A stretch of DNA of 45,489 nt from Prochlorococcus sp. AG-402-L18 (GTDB taxonomy: Bacteria > Cyanobacteriota > Cyanobacteriia > PCC-6307 > Cyanobiaceae): the NCBI GenBank assembly GCA_003216725.1, contig QCIL01000011.1, positions 1 through 45,489 of the forward strand, given 5' to 3'. The number at the start of each line of letters is the position of its first letter. Within the stretch, counting starts at the first letter, position 1. The notes below the pieces were generated by a model. It saw nothing but the letters and a program-made list of their open reading frames with translations, was not told the origin of the DNA and ran no database searches. Positions 37,874 through 45,303 of this stretch are shown one piece after another. Both the position numbers and the translations under genes were made by a program.

Positions 37874-38188
37874 ATGAGTGAATCTAACAATTTACCTCAA
37901 GCAATAAGTCATAAAAAATTAAGTTACTTGATGCTTAAGGCTCAAAAGGATTCTCATTTTTCTGATCAATTAGCAGAAATAGAAAGCCCCGAAAAAAGAG
38001 AATTTGAAGATTTAATAAATAATTGGGAAGCTTCAACTAAGAAATTAGTTAATGAGTTATCAAAAAGAAAAGAGAATTTACTAAAAGATAAATCACCGAA
38101 TTCTTTAATTGCTCTTGGTGCTTTAGAAGTCCACCTTAATATGGCTTTGCAAGCCTTAAATGCATTTAATAAGGGAATTGATGGGTAA
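37874..38188 (+). CDS. Conserved hypothetical protein, 104 residues
   Basis: A soluble, charged, probably all-helical protein without recognised domain (SHFSDQLAEIESPEKREFEDLINNWEAS; last third SLIALGALEVHLNMALQAL). GTG at 37871 lies directly before the ATG at 37874; I prefer the ATG. The 83-base gap after murD contains a short GC-rich patch (CAGGTCGGTCATCACAACCG) but no clear terminator. Function unknown. Confidence 0.6.
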   Translation: MSESNNLPQAISHKKLSYLMLKAQKDSHFSDQLAEIESPEKREFEDLINNWEASTKKLVNELSKRKENLLKDKSPNSLIALGALEVHLNMALQALNAFNKGIDG

Positions 38189-38203
38189 AAAGTAACACAT
38201 AAA

Positions 38204-38935
38204 TTACAAGGAAGGCATTGAAAATAAGAGAAAATCTAGGTCTTTTTCAGTATCTATAGAGACATCATCATAATAATTAACTTCAAAACCCAAGCCATCT
38301 CCAGATTCGAAACATATATTTGAATTAGAGTTTTTACTTTTTAATAAAAGATTACCTTCTATTATTTGTATCCAATTATATTTATCGATTTTAAATGGCA
38401 ATTTTTTTTCTTTAATTGGCTTATATTTACAACGCCATAAAGAGATACTTTGATTTAGAAAAAGCTTATTATTTTTAACGTCTTTGTAATTAAAAATAAG
38501 ATTATCCCACAACTTTTCACTTAATGAAATTTGATCATATCGGGGTTTGATATTTTCTTTTTGAGGGTATATCCAAATCTGGAACAACTTACAGGTCTCA
38601 TTTTCTTCATTCTTCTCGCTATGAGAGATTCCAGTACCTGCAGACATAACTTGTACTTCATCTTTGTGAATTTTTCCAAGATTATTTAACGAGTCTCTAT
38701 GAGTTATGGCTCCTTTTGTTACGACAGTAATTATTTCCATATTTGTATGAGAATGTGTATTAAATCCTGCATTAGGAGAAATAATATCTTCGTTTATAAC
38801 TCTAATTTTCCCAAAATTATCCCATTTTGGATCTCTATGCTCTGCGAAAGAAAATGAATGCATCGAATTTAGCCATTCTCTAGTCGATCTAAATCTTTCT
38901 TGAGATTTCCTTATTTTAATTATTTTCAAAGACAT
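38204..38935 (-). CDS. Pirin family protein
   Basis: 243 residues, two cupin halves. The N-terminal cupin has the conserved pirin start SFAEHRDPKWDNFGKIRVINED and the metal-binding FNTHSHTNMEIITVVTKG (HxH) with later SHSEKNENE. Bacterial pirins are metal-binding proteins; some have quercetinase activity, others bind enzymes. The role here is unknown. ATG start. It converges with the 104-residue gene (15 bases between stops). Confidence 0.9.
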   Translation of the reverse strand: MSLKIIKIRKSQERFRSTREWLNSMHSFSFAEHRDPKWDNFGKIRVINEDIISPNAGFNTHSHTNMEIITVVTKGAITHRDSLNNLGKIHKDEVQVMSAGTGISHSEKNEENETCKLFQIWIYPQKENIKPRYDQISLSEKLWDNLIFNYKDVKNNKLFLNQSISLWRCKYKPIKEKKLPFKIDKYNWIQIIEGNLLLKSKNSNSNICFESGDGLGFEVNYYDDVSIDTEKDLDFLLFSMPSL

Positions 38936-39022
38936 AAATACTAAGAAATAAATATGATGAATTTGTGTAAATTAAATATTTTTAAAAATTATATATTATT
39001 AATAAGTGAAATTACTTTTTAT

Positions 39023-39151
39023 TTATTTGTTAATTTTGCTTTGTGCTTTATTTGCTTTATTAATTATTTTTTTTGCCTCTTCTCTTGTCGAACATTTTTC
39101 TGCTTCAACGTTTAAGTTTTTTAGTTTATGTAATTGCTTTGAAATTTTCAT
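39023..39151 (-). CDS. Small basic protein, 42 residues
   Basis: ATG at 39151 to TAA at 39023 gives a 42-residue, lysine-rich, helical ORF (KISKQLHKLKNLNVEAEKCS, then TREEAKKIINKANKAQSK). No membrane segment. Such small helical basic proteins are frequent in Prochlorococcus, but none is recognised here. Support is the open frame, ATG and amphipathic character only. Confidence 0.5.
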   Translation of the reverse strand: MKISKQLHKLKNLNVEAEKCSTREEAKKIINKANKAQSKINK

Positions 39152-39233
39152 ATAAGTTTAAATTACCAAGTAGAAATTAACACATATTTAATGGAATAGC
39201 TAAAAATACTGGTTTGCATTTGAACCTTAGTAA

Positions 39234-39770
39234 CTAAAAATAAGATTGGAGGATGGAATTATCAGAACAATATAGAGGATGTATTGGATTATCTTTGATT
39301 GTTTTTTTAATAAAAAGCGGTCCGAGAGGGTTATCAAAATTATTTTTCCTAATTAAATTATATTGCATTATTTTTTTTGCTATTTTTTTATTTCTATTCA
39401 GAAATTTCCCTTTGTTTCCCCAACCCAACCATAAATCACAATTTTTATCTTCAGACCAGTGTTTTAAGTTTTTATAAATATGATTGTTGTTTAGATAACC
39501 CACAGGGTTTTTGTGATTAAAAAGTTTCTCTGGTTTGCTTGAAATAAGAGCAAATAGATTGATTAATTTTATTTTGCCGTAATTATTATTTTTCGAAATT
39601 TTGATTATCTTTTTTGTTGTATTATCCAAGAAAACTTCATCCGATAATGAGGGATTTAAACCAATAAAAATAATTTCTTTTGTAGATTTAGAAATCTTAT
39701 AACTTAAACTCCATCTATATAGTTTGTTAGCGCTAATTGAACAATTTCTTTTTAAAAAATAATTTTTCAA
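39234..39770 (-). CDS. DUF1643 family protein
   Basis: 178 residues of DUF1643, a family of unknown function. Typical parts are YRWSLSY, the core IIFIGLNPSLSDEVFLDNTTKKI, NLFALISSKPEKL and WGNKGK, ending in the NPLGPLF and PIHPLY region. The start is TTG at 39770, overlapping the DUF2214 stop (TTGA), so translation is coupled. No membrane segment. Confidence 0.82.
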   Translation of the reverse strand: MKNYFLKRNCSISANKLYRWSLSYKISKSTKEIIFIGLNPSLSDEVFLDNTTKKIIKISKNNNYGKIKLINLFALISSKPEKLFNHKNPVGYLNNNHIYKNLKHWSEDKNCDLWLGWGNKGKFLNRNKKIAKKIMQYNLIRKNNFDNPLGPLFIKKTIKDNPIHPLYCSDNSILQSYF

Positions 39771-40252
39771 CCTAAACCTACACCTCTAGCCATAAGAGTT
39801 GCAAACAACGGTATTGTCGCAAAGCCAACTAATTCTGTGGTAATTATGAGTCTAAACCTCTTAACAAGATTCTCTGAAATTTCTGGTAATTTATTTTTGC
39901 TTAATGGAATAGCCCAAAGGATATAGGTTGTTGTTGGGTATAAAGAAAGTAACCCTACCAAAATGTAAAGAGAAACCTTTATCCAAAACACTGGATTCCC
40001 TGTATAAAAATCACCTCCTTGACCAAAATACTTAACGCGCAATATACCAGTAAACAATATTGCAACTCCTGCCAAACCATAAACAACATCAGCAATAATC
40101 ATTGAGATCGTCTGATTTCTATTAAGGTCTACTTTGAGGGTCAATCTTTCAAACAATAATGATCCGAAACACAATATAATTCCCAAATAATGGATATATG
40201 CCACTAATGCACTTTTGGCAATTTCGCCTGTGAATAAAGTTCCTAATAACAT
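39767..40252 (-). CDS. DUF2214 family membrane protein
   Basis: 161 residues with four hydrophobic segments: about 13-33 (ALVAYIHYLGIILCFGSLLF), 52-70 (IIADVVYGLAGVAILFTGI), 88-108 and 135-157. The pattern fits the DUF2214 family, sometimes noted as a putative membrane protein with histidines in the first helix (YIHYLG) that could bind heme, which is speculative. ATG start. Overlaps DUF1643 by 4 bases. Confidence 0.78.
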   Translation of the reverse strand: MLLGTLFTGEIAKSALVAYIHYLGIILCFGSLLFERLTLKVDLNRNQTISMIIADVVYGLAGVAILFTGILRVKYFGQGGDFYTGNPVFWIKVSLYILVGLLSLYPTTTYILWAIPLSKNKLPEISENLVKRFRLIITTELVGFATIPLFATLMARGVGLG

Positions 40253-40339
40253 TTTCTAGTCAAAATTTATACAATACTAACCACCAAATGAAGAATTTGT
40301 TTAGAAATTTCCTATTAACTTATAAGCAAGGTATTGAAT

Positions 40340-41089
40340 CTAAGACTTTAAATACCTCCTTTCACCATCTTTAAAGAAATCTTTTTTGTTCCATACTTCG
40401 ATCACATCTGGGAAATGTTTTTCCATGCAATTATCACAAACCCCATGACTAAATCTAATATCACTAATTTTTGATAAATATTTTTCCAAGTGCATCCAAT
40501 CACCCTCCTTATTTTTTACTTCTCTGCAATATGAACACACAGATAAAATTCCTTCCTGTTTATGCAAATTAGACAATGCGTCTAACAAGTTTAATGACTT
40601 TTTTCTAAGCTCTAAGAATGAAACTATTTGCTTGGATAATAATTCCATAATTTTGAATTGTTGGGTAGTTAGATTTCCTGGCTTTCTATCTATTACACAA
40701 AGAGTACCAAGTTTATTCCCATCACTATTTCTAAGGGGAAAACCTGCATAAAAACGAATCTTTGGATCTCCAGTTACCAATGGATTATTTATAAATCTTT
40801 CATCTTTGAAAGCATCATTAATAATTAATGGATTATTTTCTTTTATTGCATGGGTACAAAAAGACCAATCTCTTCTGGTTTCTGATATTTGAAGTCCAAC
40901 TTTGGATTTAAACCATTGTTTATCTTTATCTACCAAAGTCATTAAAGAAATAGGCACATTACAGGTTGTAGCTGCAATTTTTGTAATATCGTCATAGCAT
41001 GATTCTGGCTTGGTTCCCAAAATCCTGTATTCAGCTAAAGCTTTTAATCTTCTTTCCTCTTCTTCTTTTTTTGATACAAGATTCTGCAT
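40340..41089 (-). CDS. GAF-domain protein with C-terminal cysteine (zinc-ribbon-like) motif
   Basis: 249 residues. Residues about 30-165 are a GAF domain (ISLMTLVDKDKQWFKS, DWSFCTHAI, FYAGFPLRN, LGTLCVID). The last part has paired cysteines C185-x2-C188 and C218-x2-C221 around GDWMHLEKYLSKISD and FSHGVCDNC, a module often found at the end of bacterial PAS/GAF signalling proteins. There is no kinase, cyclase, GGDEF or DNA-binding domain, so the output is unknown. A conserved bilin-binding cysteine cannot be established. ATG start. Confidence 0.85.
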   Translation of the reverse strand: MQNLVSKKEEEERRLKALAEYRILGTKPESCYDDITKIAATTCNVPISLMTLVDKDKQWFKSKVGLQISETRRDWSFCTHAIKENNPLIINDAFKDERFINNPLVTGDPKIRFYAGFPLRNSDGNKLGTLCVIDRKPGNLTTQQFKIMELLSKQIVSFLELRKKSLNLLDALSNLHKQEGILSVCSYCREVKNKEGDWMHLEKYLSKISDIRFSHGVCDNCMEKHFPDVIEVWNKKDFFKDGERRYLKS

Positions 41090-41175
41090 TAATCTTCACC
41101 AATAATTAAAACTTTAAAATTAAATTTTCTTCAAAAAACTTTTTTCTACTAATACTTAATAAAAAAAAGATAAAC

Positions 41176-42423
41176 TTATTGATTTGTTACTTTATGACTT
41201 AACTTAGAGACTGCCATCCCAGCAATCCATCCACTTGTCCAACAATGTTGAAAATTAAATCCACCCGTAATCCCATCAACATCTAAAACTTCTCCAGAAA
41301 AAAATAATCCTGGACAAATTAAACTCTCCATAGTTTTAAAATTAACTTCATTTATTTTTACGCCTCCGGAAGTAACAAATTCCTCTCCAAATGGCCCTTT
41401 ACCCGAAATGATATATTTATCCCTCGTAAGAATGTTTATCATTTTATCTCTTTCATCCGCCAGTAAATCAGCCCACTTTTTATCTTTATCAATATCTATT
41501 TTATTTAATAAAAATATCCATAATCTTTTTGTTAATAATGGCACAGGTCTACTGTTAATTAAATTCATCCTACCTTTTTTAAATCTTAAACAATTAATTT
41601 TTTCTTTTAACTCGTCATAACTTAAAACTGACCATTTAATGATTAGATTAAATTTATATTTTTGGCTAAAAAGTTCCCTCGCTGCAATTGATGAAAGTTT
41701 TAACACTGCTGGGCCACTAAAACCCCAATGAGTAATTAGTAAATCCCCTCTATTTTGAAAGGTCTTATTGTTTAATTTAATTTCTATATCTATACCTTTT
41801 ATAGATACGCCACTACATTCATTTAAATTTTGTTCTTTTGTAGAAAAAGTAAAAAGAGATGGTACAGGTTTAACAATGTTGTGTCCAAGATTTTGAGCCA
41901 ATTTATAACCGCTTGGGTGGCCACCTGTACAAAGAATAATATTTTTTGTAATTATCTTTTCTTTTTTAAGACTAGAAATATTAAATGAATCATCACGAGT
42001 TTTTAAAATTTCCTTTACAAAAAATTTTGTTAATAACTCTACATTTTTTGATAAAGCACTTTTTCTCAAACAATCAATAACTTCTGCAGAAGAATTAGAT
42101 ACTGGGAATACTCTTAGATCTTCTTCAATTTTTAATTTTAACCCTTTTTTCTCAAACCAATCAAATACATCTCCAGCAGCAAAACGATTAAATGATTCCA
42201 AGAGCTGAATACCACCTCTAGGATAATTTTCAACTAATTCATTTGGTATCCATGTAGCATTAGTGACGTTACATCTTCCCCCTCCACTAATCCTTATCTT
42301 CTCCATAAATTTTGAAGTACCTTCAAGAATTATTATTCTCTTTACCCCATTTTCAGCAGCAGTTATTGCTGCCATAAAACCGGCAGCGCCGCCTCCTACA
42401 ACTGCTAAATCAAAAGGTTCCAA
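41176..42423 (-). CDS. HI0933-family FAD-dependent oxidoreductase
   Basis: 415 residues. An N-terminal FAD Rossmann motif (LAVVGGGAAGFMAAITAAENG), the family signature ISGGGRCNVTN, a mid-protein GHPSGYKLAQNLGHNIVKPVPSL, and C-terminal VDGITGGFNFQHCWTSGWIAG define the HI0933/YhiN (BaiN-like) flavoprotein family, whose reactions are mostly uncharacterised. The start appears to be TTG at 42423, as no ATG lies upstream in frame before a stop. Confidence 0.9.
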   Translation of the reverse strand: MEPFDLAVVGGGAAGFMAAITAAENGVKRIIILEGTSKFMEKIRISGGGRCNVTNATWIPNELVENYPRGGIQLLESFNRFAAGDVFDWFEKKGLKLKIEEDLRVFPVSNSSAEVIDCLRKSALSKNVELLTKFFVKEILKTRDDSFNISSLKKEKIITKNIILCTGGHPSGYKLAQNLGHNIVKPVPSLFTFSTKEQNLNECSGVSIKGIDIEIKLNNKTFQNRGDLLITHWGFSGPAVLKLSSIAARELFSQKYKFNLIIKWSVLSYDELKEKINCLRFKKGRMNLINSRPVPLLTKRLWIFLLNKIDIDKDKKWADLLADERDKMINILTRDKYIISGKGPFGEEFVTSGGVKINEVNFKTMESLICPGLFFSGEVLDVDGITGGFNFQHCWTSGWIAGMAVSKLSHKVTNQ

Positions 42424-42619
42424 AAACTTATCCTTCAGTATTTTTTAATCTGATAATAGCAAGGAGATACCAAGAAAAATTATTTTAAAAAACTATAAAA
42501 AATATATAAAATATATAAAAAACTTAAGAAACTTAATAATAAATACCTTCAAATTAATAATCTTTTGAATTTTTAAAAAAATCAACGCAGTCGTTATTTT
42601 AATGCTGTAACTTAATTAA

Positions 42620-42856
42620 ATGAGTCCAATATTTTCTTACGTTAAATATTCTGAGGCTAGCTTTCCTATGACTGGCCAATACACAGCTCTTCTTTTAATA
42701 ACTTCCGTTATTTGGGTTCTACTTTGGTTGGGCTACAGGCAGAACAAGATAAATGATGAGATCAAGAAAAAAGAAAAAGAAGAAAGAATTAATGCAAAAG
42801 TTCAAAGGAGAAAAAAGTTAGAAAGTTTATACCCTAATAGTAAAAAAACTGTTTAA
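42620..42856 (+). CDS. Small single-span membrane protein, 78 residues
   Basis: A short N terminus (SPIFSYVKYSEASFPMTGQ), one hydrophobic segment (YTALLLITSVIWVLLWLGY, about residues 21-39) and a long basic/acidic helix (NKINDEIKKKEKEERINAKV) ending LESLYPNSKKTV. ATG start. About 190 very AT-rich bases precede it, with nothing recognised. The layout is similar to the 57-residue protein at 31926. Function unknown. Confidence 0.65.
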   Translation: MSPIFSYVKYSEASFPMTGQYTALLLITSVIWVLLWLGYRQNKINDEIKKKEKEERINAKVQRRKKLESLYPNSKKTV

Positions 42857-42882
42857 AATTAAGAAATAATAATTAAGTCAAT

Positions 42883-42981
42883 ATGAAAACAAATAATTTA
42901 AAATCTTTAGTCCAATACTTACCAGGGCTCTTGATTCTTAGTTATGTATTCTTTTTAGCATTAACTCAATTTATAAAATAA
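42883..42981 (+). CDS. Microprotein with one membrane helix, 32 residues
   Basis: ATG at 42883, TAA at 42979-42981. The peptide is a short polar start (KTNNLKSLVQYLP) followed by one hydrophobic helix (GLLILSYVFFLALTQF). Small photosystem and NDH subunits have this shape, but no known one is recognised. It lies 26 bases after the 78-residue gene and 21 bases before the EamA gene, so the three may share a transcript. Confidence 0.5.
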   Translation: MKTNNLKSLVQYLPGLLILSYVFFLALTQFIK

Positions 42982-43002
42982 AATTTTCTAAAAATAATCA
43001 TT

Positions 43003-43875
43003 TTGATTGGAATCCTTTCTGCTTTTGGAGCCGCTACGTCTTGGACTTATGCATGTTATATTTGGCGCTTACAAACTCAAAAAAATAAATCAATAGATAT
43101 TAATTTAATAAAAAATATAATAGCTTTTTTAGTTTTTACACCTGCTTTTATAAATCTCAGTTCTGAAACTGAATTAAAATATATATTTATCCTTCTTATT
43201 AGTGGAATAATAGGTATTGGTTTAGGTGATACCTTCTACCTAAAGTCATTACAAACAATTGGTACAAGAAAGACTCTATCGGTAGAGACTCTTTCTCCTT
43301 TAATGGCTGCTTTGTCGGGAGAATTTTTTATTAATGAAAATTTAACCCCTAAATCATGGATTGGAGTAATTATAGTATCGATTTCGCTTTTCATAATCCT
43401 CAAAAAAGGGAATGATTTTAAGGAAGAAAAATCTCCATTTTCAGAAAAAAATAACCTAAAGATTTACGCTTTTCCTTTCTTATCAGTATTGTGTGCTGTT
43501 GTAGGAGGTCTTTTTTCAAGGATAGTTTTCCTTCAAAATAATTTATCCCCTTTCCTTACAACTGAGATTAGATTATTAGGTGCAATAATTTTTTTAATTA
43601 GTTTAAAAAGATTTAAAATTAATTTTTTCTTAAAAAATATAGAAAAAAATCAAAAGAAAAGATTTTTGCTTTCAATATTTCTAGGAACCAATATAGGAAT
43701 ATTGCTACAACAAATTGTATTTAAAACTCTTCCTATAGCAATTGGATGGACTTTATTAAGTACATCTCCAGTAATTTCTTTGTTTTTTGCTAAGAATGAG
43801 GAAAGAAAAATTACAAAAAGAACAATATTCTTTACTTGTTTTTTATTTTTTGGCTTAACATTAATAATTCTTTAA
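43003..43875 (+). CDS. EamA/DMT-family transporter
   Basis: 290 residues with ten predicted membrane segments in two EamA repeats (about 1-130 and 150-290). Typical parts are GILSAFGAATSWTYACYIWR, GIIGIGLGDTFYLKSLQTIG, VETLSPLMAALSGEFFINE and the second-half equivalent LGTNIGILLQQIVFKTLPIA. These are drug/metabolite exporters with unknown substrate here. The start is probably TTG at 43003; there is no ATG nearby in frame. Confidence 0.85.
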   Translation: MIGILSAFGAATSWTYACYIWRLQTQKNKSIDINLIKNIIAFLVFTPAFINLSSETELKYIFILLISGIIGIGLGDTFYLKSLQTIGTRKTLSVETLSPLMAALSGEFFINENLTPKSWIGVIIVSISLFIILKKGNDFKEEKSPFSEKNNLKIYAFPFLSVLCAVVGGLFSRIVFLQNNLSPFLTTEIRLLGAIIFLISLKRFKINFFLKNIEKNQKKRFLLSIFLGTNIGILLQQIVFKTLPIAIGWTLLSTSPVISLFFAKNEERKITKRTIFFTCFLFFGLTLIIL

Positions 43876-43901
43876 TCTCGGATTTAATGTAATAAATACT
43901 C

Positions 43902-44069
43902 ATGTTAATAGAAATAACTTTAAATAAAATTATTTTAGAAAAAACTCAGATAATGAAAATCTTAAAGAAAAAAAAACTTGGAACATTTGAGGTTTATTTT
44001 ATTTTCTTAAGCTGTATTTATATCGGTTTTATATCTTATAAATCATTATTGAACATTTTTTTTACTTGA
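43902..44069 (+). CDS. Small membrane protein, 55 residues
   Basis: ATG at 43902, stop at 44067-44069. A lysine-rich N-terminal part is followed by one hydrophobic segment (FEVYFIFLSCIYIGFISY). An internal ATG at 43953 (MKILKKKKLG) would give a 38-residue protein and may be the real start. No homologue recognised. It lies 26 bases after the EamA gene on the same strand. Confidence 0.45.
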   Translation: MLIEITLNKIILEKTQIMKILKKKKLGTFEVYFIFLSCIYIGFISYKSLLNIFFT

Positions 44070-44071
44070 AA

Positions 44072-44206
44072 TTAATTAATTCTTTGAGCTGATTTAATTA
44101 ACTTGCCTCCATCTTGGTCATCATCATCATTTGAAGTAAAAAATAAGAAAAATATCCCAAGAGAAGCTATAGATAAGGAAATTGATAATACAGAAAGCTC
44201 ATCCAT
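44072..44206 (-). CDS. Acidic-tail membrane microprotein (DxDxDG motif), 44 residues
   Basis: ATG at 44206. One hydrophobic segment (LSISLSIASLGIFFLFF) is followed by an acidic run SNDDDDQDGGKLIKSAQ. The DDDDQDGG motif is nearly repeated in the partial gene at 45304 (DDQDGG), after a similar membrane segment. The D-x-D-x-D-G spacing resembles calcium-binding loops. It converges with the 55-residue gene (2 bases between stops). Function unknown. Confidence 0.55.
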   Translation of the reverse strand: MDELSVLSISLSIASLGIFFLFFTSNDDDDQDGGKLIKSAQRIN

Positions 44207-44327
44207 AATTAATAAATTTTTTCAATAATAAACCAAAAAAAACAAAAGTCAGTAAAGAAATACACATCCTAGAAATAAAAATTTCTTTTATTTGTAAAAT
44301 AAAATAAAAGTAAATTCGAACTATATC

Positions 44328-44603
44328 GTGAAAGTTCTAATAACTTCCCCCTGCAGTGCAAGTGTAATCATTCAATATGGAATAAAAAATTGGCCTATTT
44401 GGGAACGTGAGCCAAGCAAATTTCAATGGTATTACGATGACAAGGAAATTTGCTTAATTATCAAAGGCCAAGCGACTATAAGTACCCAACAAGGTGATTT
44501 TTATCTTATAAAAGCTGGAGATCTAGTTGAATTTCCTGCGGGACTTTATTGTGAGTGGGAGGTAACTAAGAGTATTAAAAAACATTATCGATTAGGTAGA
44601 TAA
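44328..44603 (+). CDS. Cupin-domain protein (Cupin_3/DUF861-like)
   Basis: 91 residues, a single cupin barrel: WPIWEREPSKFQWYYDDKEICLIIKGQATISTQ followed by FYLIKAGDLVEFPAGLYCEWEV. The WPIWEREPSKF(x)W(x)Y start and FPAG turn fit the small Cupin_3 family. The usual metal-binding histidines are not evident, only acidic and aromatic residues, so the ligand is uncertain. GTG start at 44328. About 120 AT-rich bases lie upstream. Confidence 0.8.
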   Translation: MKVLITSPCSASVIIQYGIKNWPIWEREPSKFQWYYDDKEICLIIKGQATISTQQGDFYLIKAGDLVEFPAGLYCEWEVTKSIKKHYRLGR

Positions 44604-44695
44604 TTGTAAGGAAAAAGATTTTTACTTGTTTTTTTATTAATTCAATGAAGATAAAATATAATTAATAATTAATTTCCAAAAGGCAGACTGGTATT

Positions 44696-44866
44696 ATGAC
44701 CTTTACTGATCAAGAATATTTTGATGTTATCGAGAAAAACGAAACGGTAAAAGACGCTTATGAAAAAATTAAGCAAATTTGCATTGATCTACAAAAACAA
44801 ACAAATTGTCCTGAAGAGGATCTAGAAAATTTTCTTGAATTTATTTCTAGACAATGGAATAAATAG
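44696..44866 (+). CDS. Small soluble acidic protein, 56 residues
   Basis: ATG at 44696, stop TAG at 44864-44866. A helical, acidic ORF (TFTDQEYFDVIEKNETVKD, then NCPEEDLENFLEFISRQW) with two cysteines. No domain recognised. The good amino-acid composition, ATG and position after the cupin gene support it as real. Function unknown. Confidence 0.55.
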   Translation: MTFTDQEYFDVIEKNETVKDAYEKIKQICIDLQKQTNCPEEDLENFLEFISRQWNK

Positions 44867-44931
44867 TATTAAAAAGCCCTTAAAAAATATTCGAATTAAA
44901 TTTTTAATTTATTTTACTGGCTGAATAGGTT

Positions 44932-45063
44932 TTAATCCAATTCCTTTTTTGGCTTAGTATTTATGCTTGAAGTTCCCTTAGCAGCAGAAACAAAGAAAAA
45001 GAAACCTACAATTCCTGCTATACCGAATATTGCAGCCAAAGGATCAAAAGTGAAAGAAAACAT
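44932..45063 (-). CDS. Membrane microprotein, 43 residues
   Basis: ATG at 45063. A short N terminus (FSFTFDPL) leads into a hydrophobic, glycine-rich helix (AAIFGIAGIVGFFFFVSAA), then a polar tail (KGTSSINTKPKKELD). The composition is like small thylakoid-membrane subunits, but none is identified. It is on the opposite strand to the neighbouring small genes. Confidence 0.5.
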   Translation of the reverse strand: MFSFTFDPLAAIFGIAGIVGFFFFVSAAKGTSSINTKPKKELD

Positions 45064-45303
45064 AAAATTTAAAAAATTAAGATAAATAATAGTTTTCGAA
45101 TTCTAATTGCACAATTAATGTAAAGTAACATTTGCTACAAGTATGCATTTCATTAGGTCAAAATTTAACAAATTAACAGGAATCATTCGAAAAATATTTT
45201 CAAATTCAGTACACGGGAGATGAATATGTATACGGAGCTACCTATGGAGGGATTAAACAACCACATATCCACACATTAAATTTCTTTTGTTTATTATTTA
45301 TTA

